NCBI GenBank assembly: GCA_037623315.1
Contig: JBBJJH010000019.1
Location: 1 to 64,000 of the forward strand
Origin: Halanaerobiaceae bacterium ANBcell28
GTDB taxonomy: Bacteria; Bacillota; Halanaerobiia; Halanaerobiales; DTU029
Reading direction: 5' to 3'
Length of the DNA: 64,000 bases
Below, one piece after another: positions 44,932 through 53,828 of the stretch. Every line of letters begins with the position of its first letter. Positions within the stretch are counted from its first letter, which is position 1. The notes beneath the pieces were generated by a model. The model made no database searches, was not told where the DNA came from, and saw nothing but the letters and a program-made list of their open reading frames with translations. The translations under genes and the position numbers were made by a program.

Positions 44932-45987
44932 TTATAAATTATCTAAAATTACAATATCTAAAGTTTCCATTAAATTTAATAATCCTAGTTCTCTAATTTC
45001 TTTCCCTTCTTTATCAACAATAGGAACTACAATTGGTCTCAAAGGAAATCCCTTATTTTGCTCTTTAACTACAGCTCTTTGTCCATTACTCAAAAGTACT
45101 GTATTACCATTTGGATAGATTGCAATATTTTCTATAAAAATTTCTAGAATTTCAAAATCAAATTTAGTATTAACATTTGAAATTAAATATTCAATAATAT
45201 TAGTCATAGACCAGGACTTTCTATATATTCTGTCACTAATTAAAGCATCGTAAACATCTGCAATTGCAGCAATTTTTGAAAAGTCATGTATTTTATTCCC
45301 TGATATTTTTTTAGGATAACCACTTCCGTCTATTCTTTCATGATGTGATAAAATGATCATACTGGCTCTTTTTGAAATTTCATCATATTTTTTTGTATAA
45401 TCATAACCTAGACGAGGATGTTCTTTTAATATTTTATACTCTTCTCTACTTAATTTATTTGGTTTATTCAAAATTTTAGGTGGCAATAAAACTTTACCTA
45501 TATCATGTAGTAAACCACCAATTCCTAAATCAATTAAGCTCTTCAATTCATAATTTAATAATTTACCTATTAAAACGGAAATCACAGCTACATTTACCGA
45601 ATGTGTAAAAGTATATGAACTATAAGTTTTTATATCAATAAGGTTAAGTAAAATATTATCTAGACTGAGTATATCATCAATTATATCTATGATGAGAGAT
45701 TTTATTTCACTTATATTTATATCTTCATGTATAGCTATATTATCTAATGTTTTTTTAATTATTGCTCTACTCTTTTTTCTAGTTTTATCTTTTATAAGTT
45801 CATTTATTTTAAGGTTTCGTGAATAATTATCCTTCACATATAAATAATTAATCCCTAATTTTAATAATCTTTCTTTATATCTCTGTAATTTAATAGCACC
45901 AGTATTTAATAATATGTTATTATTATAGTAAAGCGGTTTCGCTAATTGCATTTCAGAATTGAGTGATTCCACGGGGACTATTCTCAT
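44932..45987 (-). CDS. HD-GYP domain protein (c-di-GMP phosphodiesterase type)
   Basis: This 351-residue protein has an N-terminal region of the kind often found before stand-alone HD-GYP domains (start MRIVPVESLNSEMQLAKPL). The HD-GYP domain follows: LLHDIGKVLLPPKILNK, KEHPRLGYDY and the defining HHERIDGSGYP. A short C-terminal segment (about 285-345) resembles a small beta domain. No receiver or sensor domain is fused. Members degrade cyclic di-GMP; the intact motifs suggest activity. AGGAG precedes the ATG. No cyclase gene is nearby. Confidence 0.92.
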   Translation of the reverse strand: MRIVPVESLNSEMQLAKPLYYNNNILLNTGAIKLQRYKERLLKLGINYLYVKDNYSRNLKINELIKDKTRKKSRAIIKKTLDNIAIHEDINISEIKSLIIDIIDDILSLDNILLNLIDIKTYSSYTFTHSVNVAVISVLIGKLLNYELKSLIDLGIGGLLHDIGKVLLPPKILNKPNKLSREEYKILKEHPRLGYDYTKKYDEISKRASMIILSHHERIDGSGYPKKISGNKIHDFSKIAAIADVYDALISDRIYRKSWSMTNIIEYLISNVNTKFDFEILEIFIENIAIYPNGNTVLLSNGQRAVVKEQNKGFPLRPIVVPIVDKEGKEIRELGLLNLMETLDIVILDNL

Positions 45988-46107
45988 TTTGGGCTCTCCT
46001 ATTATTATGATTTTCTATTATGTATTATAACAGTAATTATACTCTTACAAAAGTCTTATAGTAACAATTTAGATGTAAATTTTCTAATTGATTTATCTTA
46101 AAACAAA

Positions 46108-47406
46108 CTAAAAATTATAAAACTCATCAAATAATTTCTTAATATAAATACAATCTTTAAGACCTATTAGTTCACGTATCGAATGCATTGCTAATAATGG
46201 ATTACCAATATCTACTGATTTAATATCAATCTGACCGGCTGAAACTGGACCTATTGTGGATCCCCCTCTTTGATCAGAACGATTCACAAAAGTTTGATAT
46301 GGTATATCTGCTTTCCTACATAATTCTTTAAAAATAGCAATACTTTCACTATCAGATGTGTATTTTTGATTTGCACTTATTTTAACAACTGGACCACAAT
46401 TTAAATAGTTCTTATTACTAGGGTCATGTTTTTCAATATAATTTGGATGTACTGCATGAGCCATGTCTGCAGATATCATAAATGAATTAGCCAACGCAGA
46501 AAAAAATTCTTCCCTTGAATATCCAATGCTTAAAGAAATACGTTCTAAAGCATTTCTAAGAAAAGGGGAATCTGCACCTTGTTTTGTTTTGCTTCCAATT
46601 TCCTCGTTATCAAAAAGAACTACGACTCTTGTTGATTGATTTTGATCTGCATTAACGAGAGAAGACAAACTACTATAGACCATAGCTAAGTCATCAAGTC
46701 TAGATGAAGATATAAATTCATTATTTAATCCTGAAATACATCCCTTCTCATATTCATATAAAAATAAATCAAAATCTAATATATCTTCCTGTTTAATTCC
46801 TTTTTCTTGAGATATTAATTCTTTAATAAAGTTATTTTTATTAAACTCCTCTTCAATCATTGAAACTATTGGAAGAAGATGTTTTTGTTTATTAAGTTCT
46901 ATCCCTTGATTTACCTTAGGATTTAGATGTATTGCTAAATTGGGGATATTTAAAATAGGTCTATCAAAATTCACCAATTCAATCTTTGGTTTTAATGGAT
47001 TTCCTGAACGCAAACTTAACCTTCCTGCAATTGATAATGGTCTATCTAACCAAGTATTAAGGATTGGTCCACCATATACTTCTGTATTTAACTTTAGGTA
47101 TTTATCTTGAATCATTTCTGGGGCCGGCTTAATTCTAAAGCCAGGTGAATCTGTATGTGAAGCAATTAATCTAAAGCCTTCTTGTCTTAGATTGCCAGTA
47201 CCAATTATAAAGGCTATTAAGGCCGACTGATTCCTAGTTAAAAAGTACTTCCCTCCCTTTTTCAAGTACCAGTTGTCCCCGTTATCCAAGTCTTTAAAAC
47301 CAGCTTTTCTAAGCATTTTCACAGAACTTTCAACAGCATGAAAAGCACTTGGACTACGATTTATAAAATCTAATAGATTGTTTCCCATATTTTTCTCATT
47401 AATCAT
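46108..47406 (-). CDS. M18 family aminopeptidase
   Basis: This is a cytoplasmic zinc aminopeptidase of the aspartyl-aminopeptidase family. Metal ligands are visible in LIASHTDSPGFRIKP, LDDLAMVYSSL, FDNEEIGSKTKQGADS and SADMAHAVHPNYIEKHDP. Length is 432 residues. GGAGTGA precedes the ATG at 47406. It has no obvious operon partner. Such enzymes release N-terminal acidic or neutral residues and help recycle peptides. Confidence 0.94.
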   Translation of the reverse strand: MINEKNMGNNLLDFINRSPSAFHAVESSVKMLRKAGFKDLDNGDNWYLKKGGKYFLTRNQSALIAFIIGTGNLRQEGFRLIASHTDSPGFRIKPAPEMIQDKYLKLNTEVYGGPILNTWLDRPLSIAGRLSLRSGNPLKPKIELVNFDRPILNIPNLAIHLNPKVNQGIELNKQKHLLPIVSMIEEEFNKNNFIKELISQEKGIKQEDILDFDLFLYEYEKGCISGLNNEFISSSRLDDLAMVYSSLSSLVNADQNQSTRVVVLFDNEEIGSKTKQGADSPFLRNALERISLSIGYSREEFFSALANSFMISADMAHAVHPNYIEKHDPSNKNYLNCGPVVKISANQKYTSDSESIAIFKELCRKADIPYQTFVNRSDQRGGSTIGPVSAGQIDIKSVDIGNPLLAMHSIRELIGLKDCIYIKKLFDEFYNF

Positions 47407-47689
47407 ATAATCACTCCAATTATCCTATTATATTATATTTTACAAAAAAATAAATTTTCCTGCTTTATTAGATTTTTTTTTAATAATACTCTTTTATAAT
47501 TAAGATCAAGATATTCACGTGAAGCTTCAATTATACTTGGATTAATTATGAAAAATAAGCAATCAAAAAATAACTTAAGTCTTAATTAAATATATTAATA
47601 TTTTATTTATTATTTGCAGAATACATTGTATTTATAATTTAATTTATACAAATAATACTTAATAAATAAAAATTAAAGGTGGTTATTAT
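47407..47689. other. Divergent gap between M18 peptidase and TPP enzyme
   Basis: This is the shared upstream region of two divergent genes, very AT-rich. I see only weak sigma-A-like hexamers (TTGCAG near 47617 and TATAAT-like stretches) and no clear operator. Confidence 0.35.
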
Positions 47690-49291
47690 ATGCTAGTAAA
47701 AGATCTTATTATACAACAATTAGAAAATATAGGGGTTAAACATATCTATAATTACTCTGGTGATACAACTCTTAGTTTTTTATCTGCTCTAAAAGGCTCT
47801 TCTATCAAAGTATATTCCAGTCAACATGAAAGTGCCGCTGGTTTAATGGCTTCAGCAGAAGCTAAAGCTACTGGTAATCTAGCAGTATGTTTATCTCACA
47901 GTGGTCCTGGTACTGCTAATATTATCAATGGAATTGCAGATGCTTCAATGGATAGGGTACCTTTACTTTTAATAAGTGGCCAAGTAGCTACACATAACTT
48001 GGGTACAAACTACAAGCAATTTTTAAATCAAATAGAACTAACAAATCCCATTACTTTATTTTCTACAATCGTGGTTAATCCAGAAGGTATAACAGATGCT
48101 CTATATAAAGCAATAAGCACTTCCATTGCACAGGGAGGAGTTAGTCACCTTGTAATACCTATGGATATATGGGATCAAGAAACTAATGATACCCCTAGAG
48201 AATATCCCCTGCATCTGGATACAAAAATGATACCTGATATTAATCTAATTAATAAAGCTGCTGAAGAAATTAATAATGCAAAAAAAATATCAATAATTTA
48301 TGGTAGAGGATGTAAAGAATGTCCGCAAGAGTTAAAAACTCTTGCAGAAAAATTACAAGCTCCTTTAATCAATACGTTACCTGCTACTGGCATAATTGAA
48401 TTTGATAATTCCTTTGAAATGGGTGGTCTTGGCCATAGTGGTAATCAGTATAGTTCTGAATTATTAGAAGAGAGTGAGCTAATATTAAAATTAGCTGCTA
48501 CTTGGTGGCCAGTTAAATACACACCTAAAAATAAAAAAATTCTACAATTCGATAGCATAATTGAAAACATAGGATCAACACATCCAGTGGATTTGGGCAT
48601 CCCAGGTGATATAAAATTATCATTAAAAGAATTGACAGAAAAGCTAAATAAAAAAGAAAACCAGGACTGGATGAATAAAATAAACGAAGTAAAAAATAAA
48701 TGGTCTGCTGAATTTGATGCAGGATATAGTAAAGAAGATTGGCCTCTAGCTCCTTCACAAGTTATAAAGATAGTTAGTGAATATTCTTCTGATAATGAAA
48801 TCATATCACTTGATTCAGGTGATAATGTTATCTTTTTTGGAAGATTTTTCGCTAATAAGTGCCAGGATGTTTTAGTATCTGGAACGTGGAGAACTATGGG
48901 ATTTGCCCTGCCAGCTTCTATAGCAGCTAAAATAAATTATCCCGATAGTAAGTCAACTGCAATCATTGGTGATGGTGGTCTCCATATGGTGATGGCAGAA
49001 ATATTAACAGCAAAACGTTATAATATAGCAGTAAAAATTATTGTGATGAACAATGGCTCTCTTGCTATGGAAAAAAACAAAGCAATCGCAGCAGGTCTAG
49101 AATTAGAAGAAGTAGAACTTACAAATCCTGATTATATAAAAATAGCTGAAGCTTGTGGAATTAAAGCTTATAGAGCAGAAAGTCTTGATAATTTACGTAA
49201 TATAATGAATGAAACAGCTGATAATAATGAAGTTATTTTAATAGATCTACCAATCGCTGATCCTTTTATACCTGGCAGTAAATTAAGCTAA
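47690..49291 (+). CDS. Thiamine-pyrophosphate enzyme (acetolactate synthase/pyruvate oxidase-like)
   Basis: This 533-residue TPP enzyme has the usual three domains. The catalytic Glu is in YSSQHESAAGLMASA near residue 50, and SHSGPGTANIINGIADA follows. The TPP-binding motif starts at IGDGGLHMVMAE and ends at IIVMNNGSLAME. The closest well-known groups are acetolactate synthases and pyruvate oxidases, but it is a single gene without a regulatory subunit (ilvN), so biosynthetic acetolactate synthesis is not implied. GGTGG precedes the ATG. The substrate is probably a 2-oxo acid; identity unknown. Confidence 0.85.
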   Translation: MLVKDLIIQQLENIGVKHIYNYSGDTTLSFLSALKGSSIKVYSSQHESAAGLMASAEAKATGNLAVCLSHSGPGTANIINGIADASMDRVPLLLISGQVATHNLGTNYKQFLNQIELTNPITLFSTIVVNPEGITDALYKAISTSIAQGGVSHLVIPMDIWDQETNDTPREYPLHLDTKMIPDINLINKAAEEINNAKKISIIYGRGCKECPQELKTLAEKLQAPLINTLPATGIIEFDNSFEMGGLGHSGNQYSSELLEESELILKLAATWWPVKYTPKNKKILQFDSIIENIGSTHPVDLGIPGDIKLSLKELTEKLNKKENQDWMNKINEVKNKWSAEFDAGYSKEDWPLAPSQVIKIVSEYSSDNEIISLDSGDNVIFFGRFFANKCQDVLVSGTWRTMGFALPASIAAKINYPDSKSTAIIGDGGLHMVMAEILTAKRYNIAVKIIVMNNGSLAMEKNKAIAAGLELEEVELTNPDYIKIAEACGIKAYRAESLDNLRNIMNETADNNEVILIDLPIADPFIPGSKLS

Positions 49292-49452
49292 AAAGCTAAT
49301 TCTATTTATTTTTTCAATCTCATGTATATTCACTTATATAAAAAAATCTAGATACTCTCATAGATATACCTATAAGTATTAAAAATTTCAGAGTTGAATT
49401 TCTAAACTATACTTTGGACTAGACTTCAAAAACTCAAAAACAGCAAATTTTC

Positions 49453-49481
49453 TTGAATAAAATACTACATTATGTTAAGAT
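49453..49481 (+). promoter_or_regulatory. Possible argS promoter
   Basis: TTGAAT (49453-49458) and TAAGAT (49476-49481) are separated by 17 bp, about 85 bp upstream of the argS start. The rest of the 49292-49565 gap shows no T-box and no clear terminator for the upstream gene. Confidence 0.4.
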
Positions 49482-49565
49482 TAAGTAAATTAATTTTAAA
49501 GTATATTAATTATGCTAAAAATTAATTCTTAATACATATAAATAAGTGAATAAGGAGTGTACAAA

Positions 49566-51284
49566 ATGATTGATTTTAAAGAAAAACTAGTAGAAATAAT
49601 TACTGGAAAATATGATACTATCGATAAAGAAGAAATTGAAGAATTAATTGAAACACCACCACAGGAAGATATGGGTGATCTGGCTCTTCCCTGTTTCAAA
49701 TTTGCACAGGTTTTTCGCAAAGCCCCTAATCTTATTGCCGATGAAATTGTTAGTGAAATTGGTGATAGCAAATACTTTGAAGAGATTAAGAGTATGGGTC
49801 CATATCTTAATTTTTTTATTGATAAAAAATTAATCGCCAAAACAGTTGCTGAAAATGTAATTGAAGAAGGTGACAATTATGGTTCTTCTAATCTTGGTGA
49901 GGATAAGAATGTAATTGTTGAATTTTCTTCACCTAATATAGCTAAACAATTTCATATTGGACATATCAGAACAACAGTAATTGGCCATGCTTTACGTAAT
50001 ATTTATGATTTTCTGGGTTTTAATACAATAGCAATTAATCACCTTGGGGATTATGGAACACAATTCGGAAAACAAATTCTAGCTTTTAAAAAATGGGGCG
50101 ATCGTTCCCAGGTTGAAAAAGATCCCATTCCAGAATTACTAAAGCTGTATATTAAATTCCATGAAGTGGCTGAAGAAAAACCCGAATTGGAAGATGAAGC
50201 TAGAGCCTGGTTTAAAAAACTTGAAGACGGTGATCAGGAAGCAAAAGAATTATGGAAATGGTTTAAAGATGTTAGCATGAAAGAATTTAATCGAGTTTAT
50301 AATCTTTTAAATATTGACTTTGACTCTTATGCAGGCGAAAGTTTTTATGTCGATAAAATGGGTAAAGTAGTTGAAATGTTAGAAGAAAAAGATTTGCTGA
50401 AAGAATCAGAAGGGGCAAAAATAGTTGATTTAGAAGAATATAATATGTCTCCTGCATTAATTAAAAAAAGTGATGGTTCTACTTTGTATTTTACTCGTGA
50501 TATTGCAGCAGCTATTTATCGTAAAAACGAATATGACTTTCATAAAAATATTTATGTAGTAGCTTCTCAGCAAAATTTACATTTTCAACAAATGTTCAAA
50601 GTACTGGAGTTAATGGATTATGATTGGGCTAAAGACTGCATCCATATACCATTTGGAATGGTTAGTCTTGAAGAAGGTACAATGTCAACAAGAAAAGGTA
50701 GAGTAGTCTATTTAGAAGATGTCTTAAATAAAGCCATTGATAAAACTAAAGAAGTAATTGCGGTAAAAAATCCTGACCTGGAGAATAAAGATAAGGTCTC
50801 TGAAGAAGTAGGTGTAGGCGCAGTAATTTACCAGGAATTATCTCACAGTCGTATTAAAGACTATCAGTTCTCCTGGGATACAGCCCTTTCCTTTGAAGGT
50901 GAAACTGGTCCATATGTGCAATATACACACGCTAGAGCAAATTCTGTACTGGAAAAAGCAGGATTTAATGAGGACATAGATATAAATAAACTTGAAGAAA
51001 TTGATTATCAAGTTCTAACTGAAGATGAACCATTTTCAGTATTAAAATTAATCTATAATTTCCCTGATATAATTATAAAAGCTATGGAAAAAAATGAACC
51101 TTTCTTAATTACCAGACATATTACAGATCTGGCTCAGGCATTTAATAAATTTTATCATGAACATCCAATCTTAGTTGATGATGAAGGTATTAAAGAAGCA
51201 CGTTTATTATTAGTTTTCATTGCTAAAAATGTAATTAAAATTGGACTAAATCTTTTAGGAATTAGCGCACCAAATAAAATGTAA
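49566..51284 (+). CDS. argS: Arginyl-tRNA synthetase
   Basis: ArgS charges tRNA-Arg. The class I motif appears as FSSPNIAKQFHIGHIRTT, and the KMSKS region appears as GTMSTRKGRVVYLEDVL. The N-terminal Arg-S additional domain and the C-terminal DALR anticodon domain (YTHARANSVLEKAG onward) are present. The ATG at 49566 has AGGAG eight bases upstream and is preferred over a GTG three codons earlier. Length is 572 residues. Stand-alone gene. Confidence 0.97.
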   Translation: MIDFKEKLVEIITGKYDTIDKEEIEELIETPPQEDMGDLALPCFKFAQVFRKAPNLIADEIVSEIGDSKYFEEIKSMGPYLNFFIDKKLIAKTVAENVIEEGDNYGSSNLGEDKNVIVEFSSPNIAKQFHIGHIRTTVIGHALRNIYDFLGFNTIAINHLGDYGTQFGKQILAFKKWGDRSQVEKDPIPELLKLYIKFHEVAEEKPELEDEARAWFKKLEDGDQEAKELWKWFKDVSMKEFNRVYNLLNIDFDSYAGESFYVDKMGKVVEMLEEKDLLKESEGAKIVDLEEYNMSPALIKKSDGSTLYFTRDIAAAIYRKNEYDFHKNIYVVASQQNLHFQQMFKVLELMDYDWAKDCIHIPFGMVSLEEGTMSTRKGRVVYLEDVLNKAIDKTKEVIAVKNPDLENKDKVSEEVGVGAVIYQELSHSRIKDYQFSWDTALSFEGETGPYVQYTHARANSVLEKAGFNEDIDINKLEEIDYQVLTEDEPFSVLKLIYNFPDIIIKAMEKNEPFLITRHITDLAQAFNKFYHEHPILVDDEGIKEARLLLVFIAKNVIKIGLNLLGISAPNKM

Positions 51285-51316
51285 GGTTAAATATATTAGC
51301 ATAATTGCATAAAGAC

Positions 51317-51351
51317 AAAACGGAAGCTAAATTCTAAAGCTTCCGTTTTTT
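51317..51351. terminator. Bidirectional terminator between argS and pepV
   Basis: AAAACGGAAGCT pairs perfectly with AGCTTCCGTTTT around a nine-base loop. T tracts follow on both strands. Confidence 0.93.
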
Positions 51352-51385
51352 ATGTATACTTATTCTAATAGTAAATAAAATACCA

Positions 51386-52819
51386 TCATTCTCCAGCCAG
51401 CTCTATAATAGCTGCTGCGTAAATTTTCGTAATTAAGATTAAATCATCTACTGATATATATTCGTCTTTCTGATGAGCCAGTTCTTCCTGTCCAGGGAAA
51501 GTGGGACCAAAAGCTACCGCCTTCTCTATTGCTCTTGCATAAGTTCCCCCACCTATAATAACAGCTTCAGATTTGTCTCCTGTATAATCTTGATAAACCT
51601 TCATCAACTTTTCTACCAAAGGATCAACTTTTTCAACATATAAAGAAGGCTTGTGATTTAATTCCTGGTATTTAATATCGTAAGTCTTTATTAATTTTTT
51701 TATATCACCTACCACTTTTTCTTTTTCCCAGCTAAGTGGATATCTGATATCAATAACAATCTCTGCCTTTTCAGAATTAATTTTTATTTGGCCAATATTT
51801 AAAGTTAGTAAATGCGAGGGATTTCCTTGACCTTCATATCCTAATGATTGACCATTGAATTCTAGTCCAAAATTTTCAATATAAAAATTTAGAAAAGAAT
51901 CTATCTCTCCACTAAGCAAATCTAGATTTTGCAAGAAAAGCATCAGGTGGGAAATAGCATTAACTCCTTCTTGGGGCAAACTACCATGTGAAGATACACC
52001 ATGAGAATTAATCACAATCTTTTCTTCTTCCTGATTTAATTCAAGATTAGCAGACATATTATTCATATTATACTGATAAGCCTTTTCATTAATATAATCA
52101 TAGTAATTACTTTCTATAATTGCCTTACAAAAATCCGGTACCATATTTGGGGCATTTCCACCTTCTATTATTATAGATTTTATTCTCTTTGTTTTTTTAC
52201 TTTTATCAAGAGAATCATTTTTATCTACATTGCTAAGAACTTTGCTTAATTTAAAATTCAAAATACCTTTTTCACCATGTATAACTGGAAACTCAGCATC
52301 AGGACTAAACGCAATATCAGGTGTCTCTTCATTCTTTAGATAATAATCAATCCCTTGCCAATTACTTTCTTCATCTGTACCCAATATTAATCTAACCCGT
52401 TTTTTTAATTTTATATCACTATCAGCTATCGCTTTTAAGGCATATAATGAAGCCATTGCAGGACCTTTATTATCAATACTTCCTCTACCATATATTTTAT
52501 TATCAACAATCTCAGCTCCATATGGCGGGTATGTCCAATTACTGCCTTCAGGAACTACATCCAGATGGCACAATACCCCTAATAATTCCTCTCCATCTCC
52601 TATTTCTATATAGCCAGCATAAGCATCTATATTCTTGTTTTTCAATCCCATTGACTGGGCAATTTGAAGAGTACTATCTAAAGCCTCGTTAATTCCACTT
52701 CCAAAGGGCATCCCCTCTTCTTCTTCAGCTTTTACACTTTTTATTCTTATCAATTCCTGAGTAGATTTTATTAAATTATTTTTCAGCTCATCTATACGTT
52801 GATTTATTTTATCATACAT
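51386..52819 (-). CDS. pepV: M20 dipeptidase PepV
   Basis: PepV is a zinc dipeptidase of the M20 family acting on dipeptides and some beta-alanyl peptides. The dizinc ligands lie in GVLCHLDVVPEG, YGRGSIDNKGPAMASL and LGTDEESNW. Then come SPDAEFPVIHGEKG and the C-terminal GGGTYARAIEKAVAFGP. Length is 477 residues. AAAGGAG precedes the ATG. With M18 and PepF genes nearby it adds to a peptide-degrading capacity. Confidence 0.95.
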   Translation of the reverse strand: MYDKINQRIDELKNNLIKSTQELIRIKSVKAEEEEGMPFGSGINEALDSTLQIAQSMGLKNKNIDAYAGYIEIGDGEELLGVLCHLDVVPEGSNWTYPPYGAEIVDNKIYGRGSIDNKGPAMASLYALKAIADSDIKLKKRVRLILGTDEESNWQGIDYYLKNEETPDIAFSPDAEFPVIHGEKGILNFKLSKVLSNVDKNDSLDKSKKTKRIKSIIIEGGNAPNMVPDFCKAIIESNYYDYINEKAYQYNMNNMSANLELNQEEEKIVINSHGVSSHGSLPQEGVNAISHLMLFLQNLDLLSGEIDSFLNFYIENFGLEFNGQSLGYEGQGNPSHLLTLNIGQIKINSEKAEIVIDIRYPLSWEKEKVVGDIKKLIKTYDIKYQELNHKPSLYVEKVDPLVEKLMKVYQDYTGDKSEAVIIGGGTYARAIEKAVAFGPTFPGQEELAHQKDEYISVDDLILITKIYAAAIIELAGE

Positions 52820-53001
52820 ATTTCTTCTCCTTTCTATTATAAATACAAAGAAAATATAATCTCTTTTAACAAAGCTAACGTTTAAGAAATATAATTAAAA
52901 TAAGTACAGGAAATATTATGTTAATATAGAATTAATTTTATAAGCTTTTGTAATTTCAAACACATAAATAATAATAAACATAAGGAATAGGCTGAAAGGA
53001 T

Positions 53002-53793
53002 GTGTCAAGAATTAAAGATATAAATATTAATTCAGATAGTAAAGTAATTAATAGTAGCCGGGAGATATTACATAAAGGCAAAAAAAATAAAGCTGTCTTA
53101 CTCCTTCATGGCTATACAGGTTCTCCACGAGAAATGGCTTTTCTAGCAAAGAGAGTTCATCAAGAAAGTAATTATACTGTCTATGTACCACGGCTCCCTG
53201 GCCATGGAACTAATAAGAGAGATTTTCAGCAGAGTACTGCAAAAGATTGGCTTAGAAAAAGCTATGACGCTTATTTAAACCTAAAATCTTATTATAATGA
53301 AGTCCATATTGGTGGATTATCGATGGGTGGTTTACTGGCAATACTCACAGCCAATCGTTTTAAAGTAGAAAAACTTTTTTTGATCGCACCAGCTCTCTAT
53401 GCTTGTAATAAATCACTAGCATTAACACATCTTTTTAAATATTTTATACCATATCTTAAAAATAAAAGTAATAAAAATGAGTACCAAACAGAAGAGGAAT
53501 TGGACTTATATGAAAACTATTGGAAACATCATTGTACAAAACAAGCAGCCGAACTACATAAATTAATGATACTGGCCCGTAAAAAATTGACCAGTATCAC
53601 TTCAGATGCATTAATTATATGTTCACCCATTGATAAACAAGTACCAATTAAAGCTGCGTATAAAGTAGAAGAAAAGATTTCTTCTACTAATAAAAAACTA
53701 ATCCTCATGGAAAATTCACCACATGTCATTAATAATGGCCCGGAAAAGGAAGAGTGTGCTCAGCATGTAATAGACTTTTTAAATGAAGTATAG
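53002..53793 (+). CDS. Alpha/beta hydrolase (carboxylesterase type)
   Basis: This is a serine hydrolase with an alpha/beta fold. The oxyanion segment LLLHGYTGSPREM, the nucleophile elbow GGLSMGGLLA, an Asp in ICSPIDKQVP and the terminal His in MENSPHVINN give a full catalytic triad. About 263 residues, like monoglyceride lipase-type carboxylesterases. The start is uncertain: a GTG at 53002 sits almost on top of the SD AAAGGA, while an ATT at 53011 lies about ten bases after it and would be better spaced. Substrate unknown. Confidence 0.88.
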   Translation: MSRIKDININSDSKVINSSREILHKGKKNKAVLLLHGYTGSPREMAFLAKRVHQESNYTVYVPRLPGHGTNKRDFQQSTAKDWLRKSYDAYLNLKSYYNEVHIGGLSMGGLLAILTANRFKVEKLFLIAPALYACNKSLALTHLFKYFIPYLKNKSNKNEYQTEEELDLYENYWKHHCTKQAAELHKLMILARKKLTSITSDALIICSPIDKQVPIKAAYKVEEKISSTNKKLILMENSPHVINNGPEKEECAQHVIDFLNEV

Positions 53794-53828
53794 AGTTAGA
53801 AGTCTCTCTAAAAAATTAAAGTAAGATT

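Noticed and set aside
48445-48804. Two minus-strand ORFs in the TPP enzyme gene
   Set aside because: Shadows of a complete coding gene with all TPP motifs.
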